Shown: positions 8,722 to 18,079, numbered from the stretch's first letter. The stretch: 37,393 nt of DNA from Aliarcobacter sp. (GCA_028703945.1 JAQVLW010000020.1:1-37393); one strand, 5' to 3'. The notes: generated by a model not told the origin, from the sequence alone. Numbers and translations are program-made.

Positions 8722-9310
8722 CATCCAAAACTTTAATAGCTAGTTTTAAAGCTTTACTTCTATGTGAAAACTCTTTTTTTATTTCATTTGGTAGTTCACC
8801 TAAAGTCTTATCAAAACCATTTGGAATAAACATAGGGTCATATCCAAAACCATTTTTTCCTACTTCTTTATTCACTACAATTCCATGCATCCAACCATGA
8901 ACTGTATAAACTTCATTTTTATAAATTAATGCTATACAAGCGGTATAAAAAGCAGGTGTTTTTTCTAGATTTAATTCATTTAATTTTGATATTAATTTTG
9001 CATTATTGTCTTTATCACTTGCATTTATTCCAGCATATCTTGCTGAATAAATACCTGGAGCATTATTTAATACAGGAACTGAAATTCCAGAATCATCTGA
9101 AATTACAATAATATTTGAAAAACCTTTTTTTACTAATAAATCATAAATAGTTTTAGCTTTTTTTATTGCATTTCCTTTAAAACTATCTTGGTCTTCTTCA
9201 ATTTCAATTTCACCTAAAATTTCACTAAAGGCGACTACTTCATCATCTGGCATCAGTTTTTGAAACTCAGTAATTTTTCCTTTATTTCCTGAGGCTAATA
9301 CTATTTTCAC
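8711..9310 (-). CDS. rdgB: XTP/dITP pyrophosphatase (RdgB/HAM1 family)
   Basis: This 199-residue enzyme removes non-canonical purine triphosphates (dITP, XTP) by hydrolysis to the monophosphate, keeping them out of DNA and RNA. Recognisable parts are the N-terminal [10 protein letters not shown], the SDDSGISV metal-binding segment, the [12 protein letters not shown] motif, and the GFGYDPMF and SHRSKAL motifs near the C-terminus. The start codon is GTG, with AAAGGA at good spacing. It is convergent with the pseudopilin cluster. Confidence 0.95.
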   Translation of the reverse strand: MKIVLASGNKGKITEFQKLMPDDEVVAFSEILGEIEIEEDQDSFKGNAIKKAKTIYDLLVKKGFSNIIVISDDSGISVPVLNNAPGIYSARYAGINASDKDNNAKLISKLNELNLEKTPAFYTACIALIYKNEVYTVHGWMHGIVVNKEVGKNGFGYDPMFIPNGFDKTLGELPNEIKKEFSHRSKALKLAIKVLDVIL

Positions 9311-9328
9311 TTTTATCCTTTTTCAACC

Positions 9329-9386
9329 TATTATTAACTATTATTAACTATAATCCCATAAAATTATAATATGTTTAGGATTATAT
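9329..9386 (+). promoter_or_regulatory. MFS promoter with two 10-bp tandem repeats
   Basis: TATTATTAAC occurs twice in tandem (9329-9338 and 9339-9348) and runs directly into TATAAT at 9349-9354, a good -10 for the MFS gene. Repeats one helical turn long upstream of the -10 match the AT periodicity described for Campylobacter/Helicobacter main-sigma promoters, or could be a protein-binding site. Confidence 0.45.
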
Positions 9387-10697
9387 ATGATTAAATCAGT
9401 TTTACCTCTTAGTGCTATTATTGCGCTAAGATTTTTCGGTCTATTTTTAGTTTTACCAGTAATATCAGTATATGCTATGAATTTAGAAGGTGCAACTCCA
9501 ACTCTTATTGGAATTGTTATAGGTGGTTATGCATTAACTCAAATGTTATTTCAAATTCCTTTTGGGGTTATGAGCGATAAATTTGGTAGAAAAGGTACTA
9601 TTATTTTTGGTCTATTGATTTTTGCAATAGGTTCTATAATTTGTGCTCTTTCAACTGATATTTATACTTTAATATTCGGAAGACTTTTACAAGGTGCAGG
9701 TTCTATTGGTGCTGTTGTAACAGCAATGATTAGTGATTTAGTAAAAGAGCAACAAAGACCAAAAGCTATGGCTGTTATGGGTTCTTCTATTGCTTTTGCT
9801 TTTGCAATTTCTATGATTGCAGGTCCTACTATTGGAGCTGCTTTTGGTGTTGAATCTTTATTTTATATAACATTATTTTTAGCTCTTGCTTCAATTTTTG
9901 TTTTAATAAAATTTGTCCCAAATCCTCCTCAAATAACTCATACATATAAAGAAAAAGCAAAATTAGGTGAGATTTTAGGAAATCCAAATTTAATAAAAAT
10001 GAATATCACAAACTTTTTACAAAAAGGCTTAATGACTTTTGCTTTTATGATTATTCCAATGACTTTAATAAAAAACTTTGATTGGCAAATGGCAGAATTA
10101 TGGAAAGTTTATCTTCCTGCTATGATTTTTGGAATAATTGCAATGGCTCCAGCGGCTATTTTGGCTGAAAAAAAGGGTAAATTTAAAGAAATTCTTATCA
10201 TTGGAATTATTCTTTTTGCAATTTCTTATTTAGTTATTGGATTTAGTTCAAGTGCAACTGTTTTTGTAATTGGTGTTGTTATTTTCTTTATTGGATTTAA
10301 TATGCATGAACCAATTATGCAATCACTTGCAGCTAAGTTTGCAAAAGTTCACCAAAGAGGTTTAGTTTTAGGGATTTTCACATCAGCTGGTTATGTGGGA
10401 ACTTTCTTAGGTGGACTTCTTGGTGGTGCATTTTATGAAAGTGCATCAATGAACACTTTAGTAATTGTTATTGCAGTAGTTTGTATTTTATGGGCTATTT
10501 TGATTATTACTATGCCAAACCCTACTAAGAAAAAATTTATCTATTTAAGTTTAGATGAATATAAATTAGAAAATAGTGGAAAATTAGAAACTAATTCTAT
10601 TGAAGAATGGTATATAAACAATACAGAAAATATAATTGCTATTAAATATGATAGTGATTTAATATCAGATATAGAAGTAAAAAATCTTCTAAAATAA
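9387..10697 (+). CDS. MFS transporter, YajR-like with C-terminal soluble domain
   Basis: This is a 12-helix major facilitator, 436 residues. Motif A, GVMSDKFGRKG, follows the second helix (about 62-72), and RLLQGAGSIGAVVTAMI matches motif B/C of drug:proton antiporters. After the last helix (about residue 378) a charged extension follows (Y-L-S-L-D-E-Y ... I-A-I-K-Y-D ... I-E-V-K-N-L-L). Its size and position resemble the ferredoxin-like YAM domain of E. coli YajR (454 residues). The substrate is unknown; drug or metabolite export is likely from family habit. Confidence 0.85.
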   Translation: MIKSVLPLSAIIALRFFGLFLVLPVISVYAMNLEGATPTLIGIVIGGYALTQMLFQIPFGVMSDKFGRKGTIIFGLLIFAIGSIICALSTDIYTLIFGRLLQGAGSIGAVVTAMISDLVKEQQRPKAMAVMGSSIAFAFAISMIAGPTIGAAFGVESLFYITLFLALASIFVLIKFVPNPPQITHTYKEKAKLGEILGNPNLIKMNITNFLQKGLMTFAFMIIPMTLIKNFDWQMAELWKVYLPAMIFGIIAMAPAAILAEKKGKFKEILIIGIILFAISYLVIGFSSSATVFVIGVVIFFIGFNMHEPIMQSLAAKFAKVHQRGLVLGIFTSAGYVGTFLGGLLGGAFYESASMNTLVIVIAVVCILWAILIITMPNPTKKKFIYLSLDEYKLENSGKLETNSIEEWYINNTENIIAIKYDSDLISDIEVKNLLK

Positions 10698-10752
10698 TAT
10701 TTTATTTTTAATGAAATATTAGCTACTATAGATACAAAAAAAGGAGATTAGG

Positions 10753-11394
10753 ATGCAAAAAATATTAATAATATCTTTTGTTCTAATCTCTTTTTTCTCT
10801 TTATTTTCAACCGCTTCAAAAACTTTTAATATTCAAGAACATCAATTAAAATCCATTGAAAATAGATATGGTATTCAAGCAAGAACCAGAGTCGAAGAAT
10901 GGGATGCTATGATCGAATCTTCGAAAGATGAGGATACTCTAAATAAAATCAAAAATGTAAATGATTTTTTTAATAAAATTCCCTATAAAACAGATTTAAG
11001 TACGTGGGGTGTAAAAGATTATTGGGCAACACCTTTTGAGTTTATGGGAATTGGTGCTGGAGATTGTGAAGATTATGCAATTGCAAAATATTTTTCTTTA
11101 ATTAAATTAGGAATTCCTGATGAAAAACTAAGAATTACTTATGTATCTTACAAAAAAGCAAATAGTAAATTTGAACAAGCTCACATGGTTTTAACTTATT
11201 ATCATAAAGTAGGAGTTGAACCCGTAGTTTTAGATAATATTAATAAAACCTTACAAGTTGCATCAAAAAGACCTGATTTAGTACCTGTTTATAGCTTCAA
11301 TGCTTCTGGATTATGGCAAGCAAAAACAAAAGGTGAAGCAAGAGTTGGAAATAATGAACTTAAATCTTGGAAAGATTTAATGAGTAGATTTTAA
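10753..11394 (+). CDS. lapG: LapG-type periplasmic transglutaminase-like cysteine protease
   Basis: This 213-residue protein has an N-terminal signal peptide (about 1-21) and a bacterial transglutaminase-like cysteine proteinase domain. The triad is visible as C105 (GAGDCEDYAI), H144 (QAHMVL) and D161 (VVLDNIN). The 17-residue His-Asp spacing matches Pseudomonas LapG (C135-H172-D189) and the Cys-His spacing is close. LapG clips large surface adhesins near the N-terminus and so releases biofilm cells; LapD holds it back when c-di-GMP is high. Here the LapD-like gene follows after 14 bp, making the assignment strong. AAAGGAG precedes the ATG, and a TATAGAT box lies at 10727-10733. No adhesin gene is in the window. 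Confidence 0.88.
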   Translation: MQKILIISFVLISFFSLFSTASKTFNIQEHQLKSIENRYGIQARTRVEEWDAMIESSKDEDTLNKIKNVNDFFNKIPYKTDLSTWGVKDYWATPFEFMGIGAGDCEDYAIAKYFSLIKLGIPDEKLRITYVSYKKANSKFEQAHMVLTYYHKVGVEPVVLDNINKTLQVASKRPDLVPVYSFNASGLWQAKTKGEARVGNNELKSWKDLMSRF

Positions 11395-11408
11395 AAAAGG
11401 AATACAAA

Positions 11409-13631
11409 ATGTCTTTATCTAAACAGTTATATATAATCATATCAATAATATTTTTTATGATTTTTACAGGTAATTTTATCATTAGCGTTAAAAATACTAA
11501 AGAGTATTTGGAAACAGAGTCTATAACAAAAGCTCAAGATACTGCAACTTTATTGGGAATGAGTTTAAAGAATCTTCTAAAAGATAAAACTAATCCTGAG
11601 ATTGAATCCATAATAAATGCTATTGCAAATAGAGGTTTTTATAAAGAAATTAGATTAGAAGATTCATATTTTTCTATAAAAGATAGCGATTTAATAAAAA
11701 ATACAAAAGATTTGAGCATTGGTAAATGGCAAATTTCTAATTTAAGTATTGACGAAAAAAGTGGAAATATTGAAGAATTGACTTCAGTTTTAAGTATGGA
11801 AAATGAACTTAATGCTCTTGAAAATTTAAATACGGAAAATAATGAAAATCAAACACAAAATAGTGAATTAGAAAATAATTATATTTTTACACCAAATGAA
11901 AAATTTAAAAACAATAAAAATATAAATATCTCTTTTATTGCAAAAAATATAAATGGTGAACAGGTCAATGCAAAAGCAACTCTAACATTAAATAAAACTT
12001 TAGTTCAAGTTACAAGAGAAATAAAATTTGATTATATTCCACAATGGTTTATTAATTTAATCCCAATAGAATTAGAAGAACAAGCAAGTGAAATAAGTGA
12101 TGGTTGGCAAACAAGTGCAATTATTTATGTAAGTGCAAATCCAGGTGATGCTTATGCCAAACTTTATGAACAAGCAAAGAGTGCTAGTATTTATGCAATT
12201 ATCTCATTTATTATTTCTATTGTAATCTTATTCATTTTTGTTCAATATATTTTAAAACCATTAAAAAATCTAGAAAAACTTGCAAAGAATATAGCAAGTG
12301 GAAAATTTGGAATAATAAAACACCTTCCTTGGACAACAGAAATAAAAGCAGTTGCAATTGCCTTTAATGATATGTCAACAAAAATAGAAGCTATTATTAA
12401 TAGATTGAATAATACCCTTGAAAATTTAAGTAAAAAATTATCAACAGATGATTTAACAGCACTTTGTTTAAAACAAAATTTTGAAACTGATATGAAACAT
12501 ATGTTTATAAATAAATCAACTGGTTATATTTTTGTAATAAAAATCACTGATTTAGCCTCTTTTGCAAAAGCTCATACGACAAGCGAAGTAAATGATTTTA
12601 TTAAAAAATTTGCAAAAATTTTAAGAGCTAATAAGTATAAAAATCTAAAAACAAGTGCTTATAGATTTTTTGGTTCTGAATTTGCATTAATTGCTAAAGA
12701 TTTTACATATGAAGATGCAATAGGTTTTACGAAACAACTACAAAAAAGTTTCGAAGAGTTATCTATTGAATTTAACAAAAGAGAGATTGTACATATTGGA
12801 GGAACGCCTTTTAATCCAATTGGAACAACACCTGAAATTTTACAAAGTGCAACTCAGGCTTATGAAAAAGCTACTTTAATTGGACCAAATGAGTTTTTTA
12901 TTACAGATGAAAATGAACTTTCACGAGATATGGAATCTTGGAGAAATCTAATTTTTGACATTATTGATAGCTCTAGATTTGAAGTCAATTATATTGGAAA
13001 TTCTAAAACTTTAAATGTAGATGAAAAAATTGTTATGCAAGAAGCATTTACAAATTTAAAAGATAAAGATGGAAATAATATTCCAATTGGAACATTTGTT
13101 TCTATTGCTGAAAAATATGAAAAAGTAGTTGACTTCGATAAAAAAGTTATTGAAAAGGTTATTCAACATATCATAATAAATAGTATTAAACATGATATTT
13201 CTATAAACTTATCTTTAGAATCTATCAATAATACCGCATTTATTGCATGGATTAAAAATAAAATTATTGAAAATAAGACAATTGCAGCACAACTTGTATT
13301 TTCTGCAACTGCCTATGCAGTTGCTAAAAATGTAGATAAATTTAAGTTTTTTGCAGATGAAATACATAAATGTGGAGCAAAAATAATCATAAAAAGATTT
13401 GAAACTAAATTTATACCTCTTGGTAACCTAAAAGATTTCAATCTTGATTATATTAGACTTGCAAGGGATTATACTTGTGATATTTGTAAAGATCATTCAA
13501 AACAAAGTTTCATAGAATCAATTAGTGATTTAGCAGGTTTATTAAATATAAAAGTTCTTGCAGAAAATGTAAAAGATGATGAAGATATGGAATTTCTAAA
13601 AAAATACAATTTATACGCAGTAAGTAGATAG
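11409..13631 (+). CDS. lapD: LapD-type inner membrane c-di-GMP receptor (degenerate GGDEF and EAL)
   Basis: Layout of the 740 residues: TM1 (about 7-27), periplasmic LapD/MoxY-type domain, TM2 (about 260-280), HAMP (about 281-335), GGDEF-like domain (about 345-505) and EAL-like domain (about 510-740). The GGDEF motif is replaced by FGSEF. In the EAL-like domain the EAL and DDFG motifs are lost, though INLS and AENV remain, so it should bind but neither make nor cleave c-di-GMP. The periplasmic output segment (DGWQTSA...PGDAYAKLYEQA) resembles the LapG-binding part of LapD. An Asn/Glu-rich stretch (about 130-170) enlarges the periplasmic domain; Pseudomonas LapD has 648 residues. It forms an operon with lapG. 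Confidence 0.87.
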   Translation: MSLSKQLYIIISIIFFMIFTGNFIISVKNTKEYLETESITKAQDTATLLGMSLKNLLKDKTNPEIESIINAIANRGFYKEIRLEDSYFSIKDSDLIKNTKDLSIGKWQISNLSIDEKSGNIEELTSVLSMENELNALENLNTENNENQTQNSELENNYIFTPNEKFKNNKNINISFIAKNINGEQVNAKATLTLNKTLVQVTREIKFDYIPQWFINLIPIELEEQASEISDGWQTSAIIYVSANPGDAYAKLYEQAKSASIYAIISFIISIVILFIFVQYILKPLKNLEKLAKNIASGKFGIIKHLPWTTEIKAVAIAFNDMSTKIEAIINRLNNTLENLSKKLSTDDLTALCLKQNFETDMKHMFINKSTGYIFVIKITDLASFAKAHTTSEVNDFIKKFAKILRANKYKNLKTSAYRFFGSEFALIAKDFTYEDAIGFTKQLQKSFEELSIEFNKREIVHIGGTPFNPIGTTPEILQSATQAYEKATLIGPNEFFITDENELSRDMESWRNLIFDIIDSSRFEVNYIGNSKTLNVDEKIVMQEAFTNLKDKDGNNIPIGTFVSIAEKYEKVVDFDKKVIEKVIQHIIINSIKHDISINLSLESINNTAFIAWIKNKIIENKTIAAQLVFSATAYAVAKNVDKFKFFADEIHKCGAKIIIKRFETKFIPLGNLKDFNLDYIRLARDYTCDICKDHSKQSFIESISDLAGLLNIKVLAENVKDDEDMEFLKKYNLYAVSR

Positions 13632-13650
13632 GTTAAATTGTCCTAAGAAT

Positions 13651-13684
13651 TTGTAAATCCAAGAAAGGGTTTACAAGTTTTATT
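13651..13684 (+). terminator. Terminator between lapD and the convergent EAL gene
   Basis: TTTGTAAATCC (13651-13661) pairs with GGGTTTACAAG (13668-13678), about 11 pairs including two G-T, with an AAGAAA loop. A T-rich run follows on the plus strand. Confidence 0.65.
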
Positions 13685-15302
13685 CTATTGCATCATAACA
13701 AAGGGGTTTATCAAAATAATAACCTTGACAGTAATCTATTTTTAACTCTTTTATTTTATTATAAATATCTTCATTTGAAACATACTCAGCTACTGTTTTT
13801 ACTTTGAACTCTTTTGAGAAGTTCGCAATTGTATTTACAATAATTTCTAAATCTTTTGATGTATTTATTTTTTCAATCAAAGAACCATCAATCTTAACAA
13901 AGTCAATATCAAGTAAAGTTAATAGGTTAAAGTTTGAATAACCAGCACCAAAATCATCAACTCCAACTATACAGTTAAATTTTTTAATTTCTGCAATAAA
14001 TTTTGAAACTTCATTAAAATCAGAGATTTCTTCAGATTCAAGTATCTCAAACTCTAAGAACTCTGTATATTCTTTATTTAGTTCTAGAATTTCATAAATA
14101 AATGCTGTTGTTTCTTCATTTGCAATATCATCAAATGAGATATTTACAGAAACTCTTTTATTTTTATTTTTTATTAATCTAAAAGCATCTTGAATAACAA
14201 TTTTTATAATATTTGGATAAAGCTTTGTTTTTTTAGCAACATTTATAAAATTATACGGAGCAATTTCAACACCCTCTTTTGTAATATATCTGATTAATGC
14301 CTCATACTTGTGAACTTTTTGTGTTTGGGTATCTACAATGGGTTGAAAATATGCTTGAAATAAATTTTCTCTAAACCCTACTTTTAGTTGTTTTACCCAT
14401 TTAATATTTTCCTCAAATGATTGTTGGATTTTAAATGATTCATTATAAATCATTATCCTTTGAAGTTTTGTTCTTGCATAATTTATTACTCTTTGCGAGT
14501 ATTTAAAAGCTCTTGCTCCATCACCTTGTGCAATACCAATTGTGATATTTATATCAATTTCATCTTCATCAATAAGAAGAGATTCTTTTTCTATTTTATC
14601 GGCAAATGCTTTACAAAGATCATAAAACTCATTTACATCTTGATTACTTTTTCTCGAAACTATAGTAAATTTATCAGCTTCAATTCGATAAACAATATAA
14701 TCTTCATCATTAAAATATTCTTTTAGTTTATTGGCTAATTCATATAATATTGTATCGCCAATTTTTTCACCAAAAAGGTCATTTATTGTTGAAAATTCAT
14801 CTACATCTAAAAGAGCCATTAAATCTATATTATTTTGATCTAAATCTTTTTTTAGTTTATTTCTATTTGGTAGATTTGTTAGTTTATCTGTATATAAATC
14901 TTTTAGTTCATGATAAATTAAAGATTGTGACATTACTTGTAAAAGTTTTGCAATATCAATAGGTTTTAAAACATATTTATCAACACCAATATCAATAGCT
15001 TCAAGTAAATATTCCTTATTTGAAAATGCAGTTGCTACAATTATTGGAATATTTAGATTGATTTTTTTTATCTCTTTTACCATGTCCAAACCATTTAAAA
15101 TAGGCATATTAACATCAGTAATAATTAAATCAATCTCTTTTTCATATTTTTTGAAGAGTTCTAGTCCTTCTTGTCCATTTTGAGCAACATATTGCTTTTT
15201 TGTGAAGCCTTTTAGAATCTGATGTGTAACTTCTCTTAAGTCTTTTTCATCTTCTGCATATAAAATAGTTATATTTTTTAGTATTGAAATATTATTTATC
15301 AT
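13680..15302 (-). CDS. Response regulator with degenerate GGDEF and intact EAL domain (c-di-GMP phosphodiesterase)
   Basis: This protein has 540 residues from the ATG at 15302. An in-frame TTG at 15317 lies in the GGAGAGA ribosome binding site, so I reject it. The receiver domain (about 10-125) keeps the acidic pair (AEDE), the phospho-acceptor D63, T91 and K113. The GGDEF-like domain (about 130-285) has EADKF instead of GGDEF and should not make c-di-GMP. The EAL domain (about 300-535) keeps all catalytic elements: EALIRY, VNIS, E-x-L-E-S, DDFGAGYS, KID, AEYV and QGYYF. It is therefore a likely phosphodiesterase switched by phosphorylation, able to lower c-di-GMP and free LapG. No histidine kinase lies beside it. 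Confidence 0.9.
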   Translation of the reverse strand: MINNISILKNITILYAEDEKDLREVTHQILKGFTKKQYVAQNGQEGLELFKKYEKEIDLIITDVNMPILNGLDMVKEIKKINLNIPIIVATAFSNKEYLLEAIDIGVDKYVLKPIDIAKLLQVMSQSLIYHELKDLYTDKLTNLPNRNKLKKDLDQNNIDLMALLDVDEFSTINDLFGEKIGDTILYELANKLKEYFNDEDYIVYRIEADKFTIVSRKSNQDVNEFYDLCKAFADKIEKESLLIDEDEIDINITIGIAQGDGARAFKYSQRVINYARTKLQRIMIYNESFKIQQSFEENIKWVKQLKVGFRENLFQAYFQPIVDTQTQKVHKYEALIRYITKEGVEIAPYNFINVAKKTKLYPNIIKIVIQDAFRLIKNKNKRVSVNISFDDIANEETTAFIYEILELNKEYTEFLEFEILESEEISDFNEVSKFIAEIKKFNCIVGVDDFGAGYSNFNLLTLLDIDFVKIDGSLIEKINTSKDLEIIVNTIANFSKEFKVKTVAEYVSNEDIYNKIKELKIDYCQGYYFDKPLCYDAIE

Positions 15303-15392
15303 TAAGACTCTCTCCAAAATTATTAAGATATAATATCATAAATTTACATAATATATAAACAATCAAAAGTAATAATAACCGTAGGAGTTTTT
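15303..15392. promoter_or_regulatory. Divergent promoter region, EAL gene and ccoI
   Basis: This 90-bp AT-rich gap contains the perfect palindrome GATATAATATC (15327-15337). It includes TATAAT reading right and a -10-like box reading left. TAGGAG (15382-15387) is the ribosome binding site that selects the TTG start of ccoI. Confidence 0.35.
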
Positions 15393-17834
15393 TTGTCTAA
15401 AGTAAAGTGTAATCATTGTCATTTAGAATTTACTAAAGTGATTATGATAGAAGAAGGTGATTTAAATTTCTGTTGCAAAGGATGTCAAGGAGTTTATCAT
15501 CTTCTAAAAGATGATGGATTAGATTCTTTTTATGAAAAGCTTGGAAATAAGACGATTTCTCCTCCTTTAGAAATAGACAATGATGATTTAGAAAAATTTG
15601 ATTCTAAAAATTTTCTAGATAATTATGTGAAAATAAATAAAGATGGTTTTGCTCAAATAGATTTAATTATTGAAGGAATTTATTGTGCTGCTTGTGTTTG
15701 GTTGAATGAAAAAGTTTTATACGAAACAAAAGGTATAATCGAAGCTAACATAAATTTTACTACAAATAAAGCACAAATTATTTGGGATGATGAAAAACTA
15801 AAATTATCAGAAATTATTTTAAAAATTAGAGCGATTGGATACAATGCTTACGCTTATGATTCGAGTATTGCAGATGTTCAAGCAACAAAAGCAAAAAGGG
15901 ATTATTTTATTCGTATGATGGTTGCAGTAATTGCAAGTATGAATATTATGATGTTAAGTGTTGCAAAATATACTGGATTTTTTACAGGGATTTCAGATGA
16001 AGTAAAAAATATGATTCATGTTGGTGAATTTTTATTATCTACTCCTGTATTATTTTATAGTGGTTGGATATTTTTTAAAGGTGCTTATTTTGGACTAAAA
16101 AATCGTATTATTACAATGGATTTTTTAGTTGCCTTTGGTTCTACTTTAACTTATACATATTCCTTATTTATTTTATTTGGTGCAAAAGGTGAAAGTTATT
16201 TTGATTCTGTGGCAATGATTATCACTTTTGTTTTAGTTGGAAAATATTTAGAAGTTATAGGTAAAAAATCAGCAGTTGATACTTTAGATAAAATAAAATC
16301 TAGTTTGCCTTTAGAAGCTATTGTTGTGGATGAAAATAATAATAAGAAATTGGTTGCATTAAATAGCATAAAAATAGATGATGTTATTGAAATAAAAGCT
16401 GGTGACAAAATTCCAGTTGATGGAAAAATCATAAATGGAGAAGGCTTTTTTGATGAATCAACCCTTACTGGAGAATCTATTCCTGTTTATAAAAAAATTG
16501 GAGATATTGTTTATAGTGGAACAATAAACAGTAACTCTTTGATAAATTTCAAAGTTACAAAAGATTTTAAAAACTCTACTTTTTCGTCTATTGTTACATT
16601 ACTTGAAGACTCTTTAAATTCAAAACCAAAAATACAAACAAAAGCTGCTCAAATTTCAAAAGGTTTTAGTGTAACGATTTTATCCGTAGCTTTAATGACA
16701 TTTTTAGTTTGGTATTTTTTTGGTATTGATTTAGGCTTTGATTATACAGGAACTACTCAATTTGAAAGATCATTTATTGTTGCTGTTTCTGTTATTGTTA
16801 TTGCCTGTCCTTGTGCTTTAGCCCTAGCAACTCCAATGGCTAGTTTAGTTGGTATTTCTGAACTTGCAAAAAAAGGTTTACTTTTTAAAGAAGCAAAATT
16901 CATTGAATCAATGGCCGTTGCTTCAAGTGTAGTTTTTGATAAAACTGGAACTTTAACAAAAGGTGAATTAAATGTTGTAAAAGCCAGAATTATGGATAAT
17001 AATATCCATAAATTAAATCTTTTATACTCTTTATTGTCAGCATCAAATCATCCAGTTAGTAAATCAATCAAAAAATATTTATTAAAAAACTATGATTTAA
17101 AAGAAAAAAAATTAGCTAGTGTTAAAAATATTGAAGCAAAAGGAATGAGTGCAATATACATAAATATTGAAGGAAAATCTTTTGAACTTTTGGGTGGAAA
17201 TATAGATTTACTAAAACAAAATGAAATTTATTATAAGTTTGAATCAAATAAAACCGTTTATCTTTTTACAATAAATAAAAAAGTTATTGCAACATTTGAA
17301 CTTGAAGATGAAATAAAAGACAATTCTAAAGAGTTAATATCATATTTACAAAAACATAATATTGAAGTTACTATGTTGACAGGTGACAATGAAAATGTTG
17401 CTTTTAATATTGCAAAACAATTAAATATAAAAAATTATTTTAGCTCTCAAACTCCTGTTTCTAAAGCTGAATATATCAAAAAATTAAAGTCAGAAGATAA
17501 AGTTGTTGTAATGGTAGGCGATGGGGTAAATGATAGCGTAGCTTTATCAAATGCTGATGTGGCTGTTGCTATGGGAAATTCAGCAGATGTTTCATTGGCT
17601 GTTTCTGATATTGTTTTGTTAAATTCTTCATTAAAATCTTTAATGGATGCATTTATAATCTCTTCAAGAACTTATAAATTTATAAAACAAAATTTATATT
17701 TATCTTTAATATATAATGCTGTTACAATTCCTTTAGCAATGGCTGGATATGTAATTCCATTGATTGCAGCACTTTCAATGAGTTTAAGTTCATTAATGGT
17801 TGTATTAAACTCACTTAGAATAAAAATGAAATAG
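15393..17834 (+). CDS. ccoI: CcoI/FixI-type copper-translocating P1B ATPase
   Basis: This 813-residue P-type ATPase supplies copper for assembly of cbb3 cytochrome oxidase. The N-terminus has a cysteine-rich part (C6-x2-C9 and FCCKGC at about 27-31) and a heavy-metal domain with CAAC at 98-101. Then come the transmembrane helices, the TGES actuator loop, the CPC metal site (IACPCALALATP), the phosphorylated DKTGTLTKG loop and the GDGVNDS hinge. The extra cysteine-rich N-terminal part is typical of CcoI/FixI rather than CopA. The start is TTG, chosen because TAGGAG lies six bases upstream. ccoS follows after 8 bp, which supports the oxidase-assembly role. The oxidase genes ccoNOQP are not in the window. 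Confidence 0.93.
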   Translation: MSKVKCNHCHLEFTKVIMIEEGDLNFCCKGCQGVYHLLKDDGLDSFYEKLGNKTISPPLEIDNDDLEKFDSKNFLDNYVKINKDGFAQIDLIIEGIYCAACVWLNEKVLYETKGIIEANINFTTNKAQIIWDDEKLKLSEIILKIRAIGYNAYAYDSSIADVQATKAKRDYFIRMMVAVIASMNIMMLSVAKYTGFFTGISDEVKNMIHVGEFLLSTPVLFYSGWIFFKGAYFGLKNRIITMDFLVAFGSTLTYTYSLFILFGAKGESYFDSVAMIITFVLVGKYLEVIGKKSAVDTLDKIKSSLPLEAIVVDENNNKKLVALNSIKIDDVIEIKAGDKIPVDGKIINGEGFFDESTLTGESIPVYKKIGDIVYSGTINSNSLINFKVTKDFKNSTFSSIVTLLEDSLNSKPKIQTKAAQISKGFSVTILSVALMTFLVWYFFGIDLGFDYTGTTQFERSFIVAVSVIVIACPCALALATPMASLVGISELAKKGLLFKEAKFIESMAVASSVVFDKTGTLTKGELNVVKARIMDNNIHKLNLLYSLLSASNHPVSKSIKKYLLKNYDLKEKKLASVKNIEAKGMSAIYINIEGKSFELLGGNIDLLKQNEIYYKFESNKTVYLFTINKKVIATFELEDEIKDNSKELISYLQKHNIEVTMLTGDNENVAFNIAKQLNIKNYFSSQTPVSKAEYIKKLKSEDKVVVMVGDGVNDSVALSNADVAVAMGNSADVSLAVSDIVLLNSSLKSLMDAFIISSRTYKFIKQNLYLSLIYNAVTIPLAMAGYVIPLIAALSMSLSSLMVVLNSLRIKMK

Positions 17835-17842
17835 GAATAAAA

Positions 17843-18079
17843 ATGATAAATGATACACTTTTTTTTATGTTAATAGTAGGAATTATAATTTCAGCAGGAA
17901 TGTTACTTCTTTTTATTTGGGCAGCAAAAACAGGACAATTTGACGACTCAAATAAAATGGTAAATGGATTATTATTTGATAGTGTTGATGACTTAAATGA
18001 TGCAATTAATAAAGAAAAAAATCTCAAAGCTGCTAAAGAGGAAAAAATAAAAAGTGAAAAAGAGAAAAAAACTAGTTAA
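17843..18079 (+). CDS. ccoS: Cbb3-type oxidase assembly protein CcoS
   Basis: This 78-residue protein has one N-terminal transmembrane helix (about 6-27), then F-I-W-A-x-K-T-G-Q-F-D-D, which matches the conserved CcoS core, and a charged tail. CcoS is needed for cofactor insertion into cbb3 oxidase. It sits 8 bp after ccoI, the usual order. The C-terminal 25 residues are almost all Lys and Glu. The stop codon lies inside the terminator hairpin. Confidence 0.92.
   Translation: MINDTLFFMLIVGIIISAGMLLLFIWAAKTGQFDDSNKMVNGLLFDSVDDLNDAINKEKNLKAAKEEKIKSEKEKKTS

Noticed and set aside
12790..12850. GGTPF in the LapD-like protein as an active GGDEF site
   Set aside because: It lies too far along the domain; the structurally equivalent position is FGSEF, which lacks the catalytic residues.
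14460..14962. Antisense ORFs inside the response regulator gene, and similar ones inside galE, ccoI, uvrD-type, valS and MATE genes
   Set aside because: They lie opposite well-recognised genes, lack ribosome binding sites and have the Tyr/Leu/Ile/Phe-rich composition of AT-rich shadow frames.
15303..15317. TTG start for the response regulator gene
   Set aside because: It lies within the GGAGAGA ribosome binding site of the ATG at 15302.
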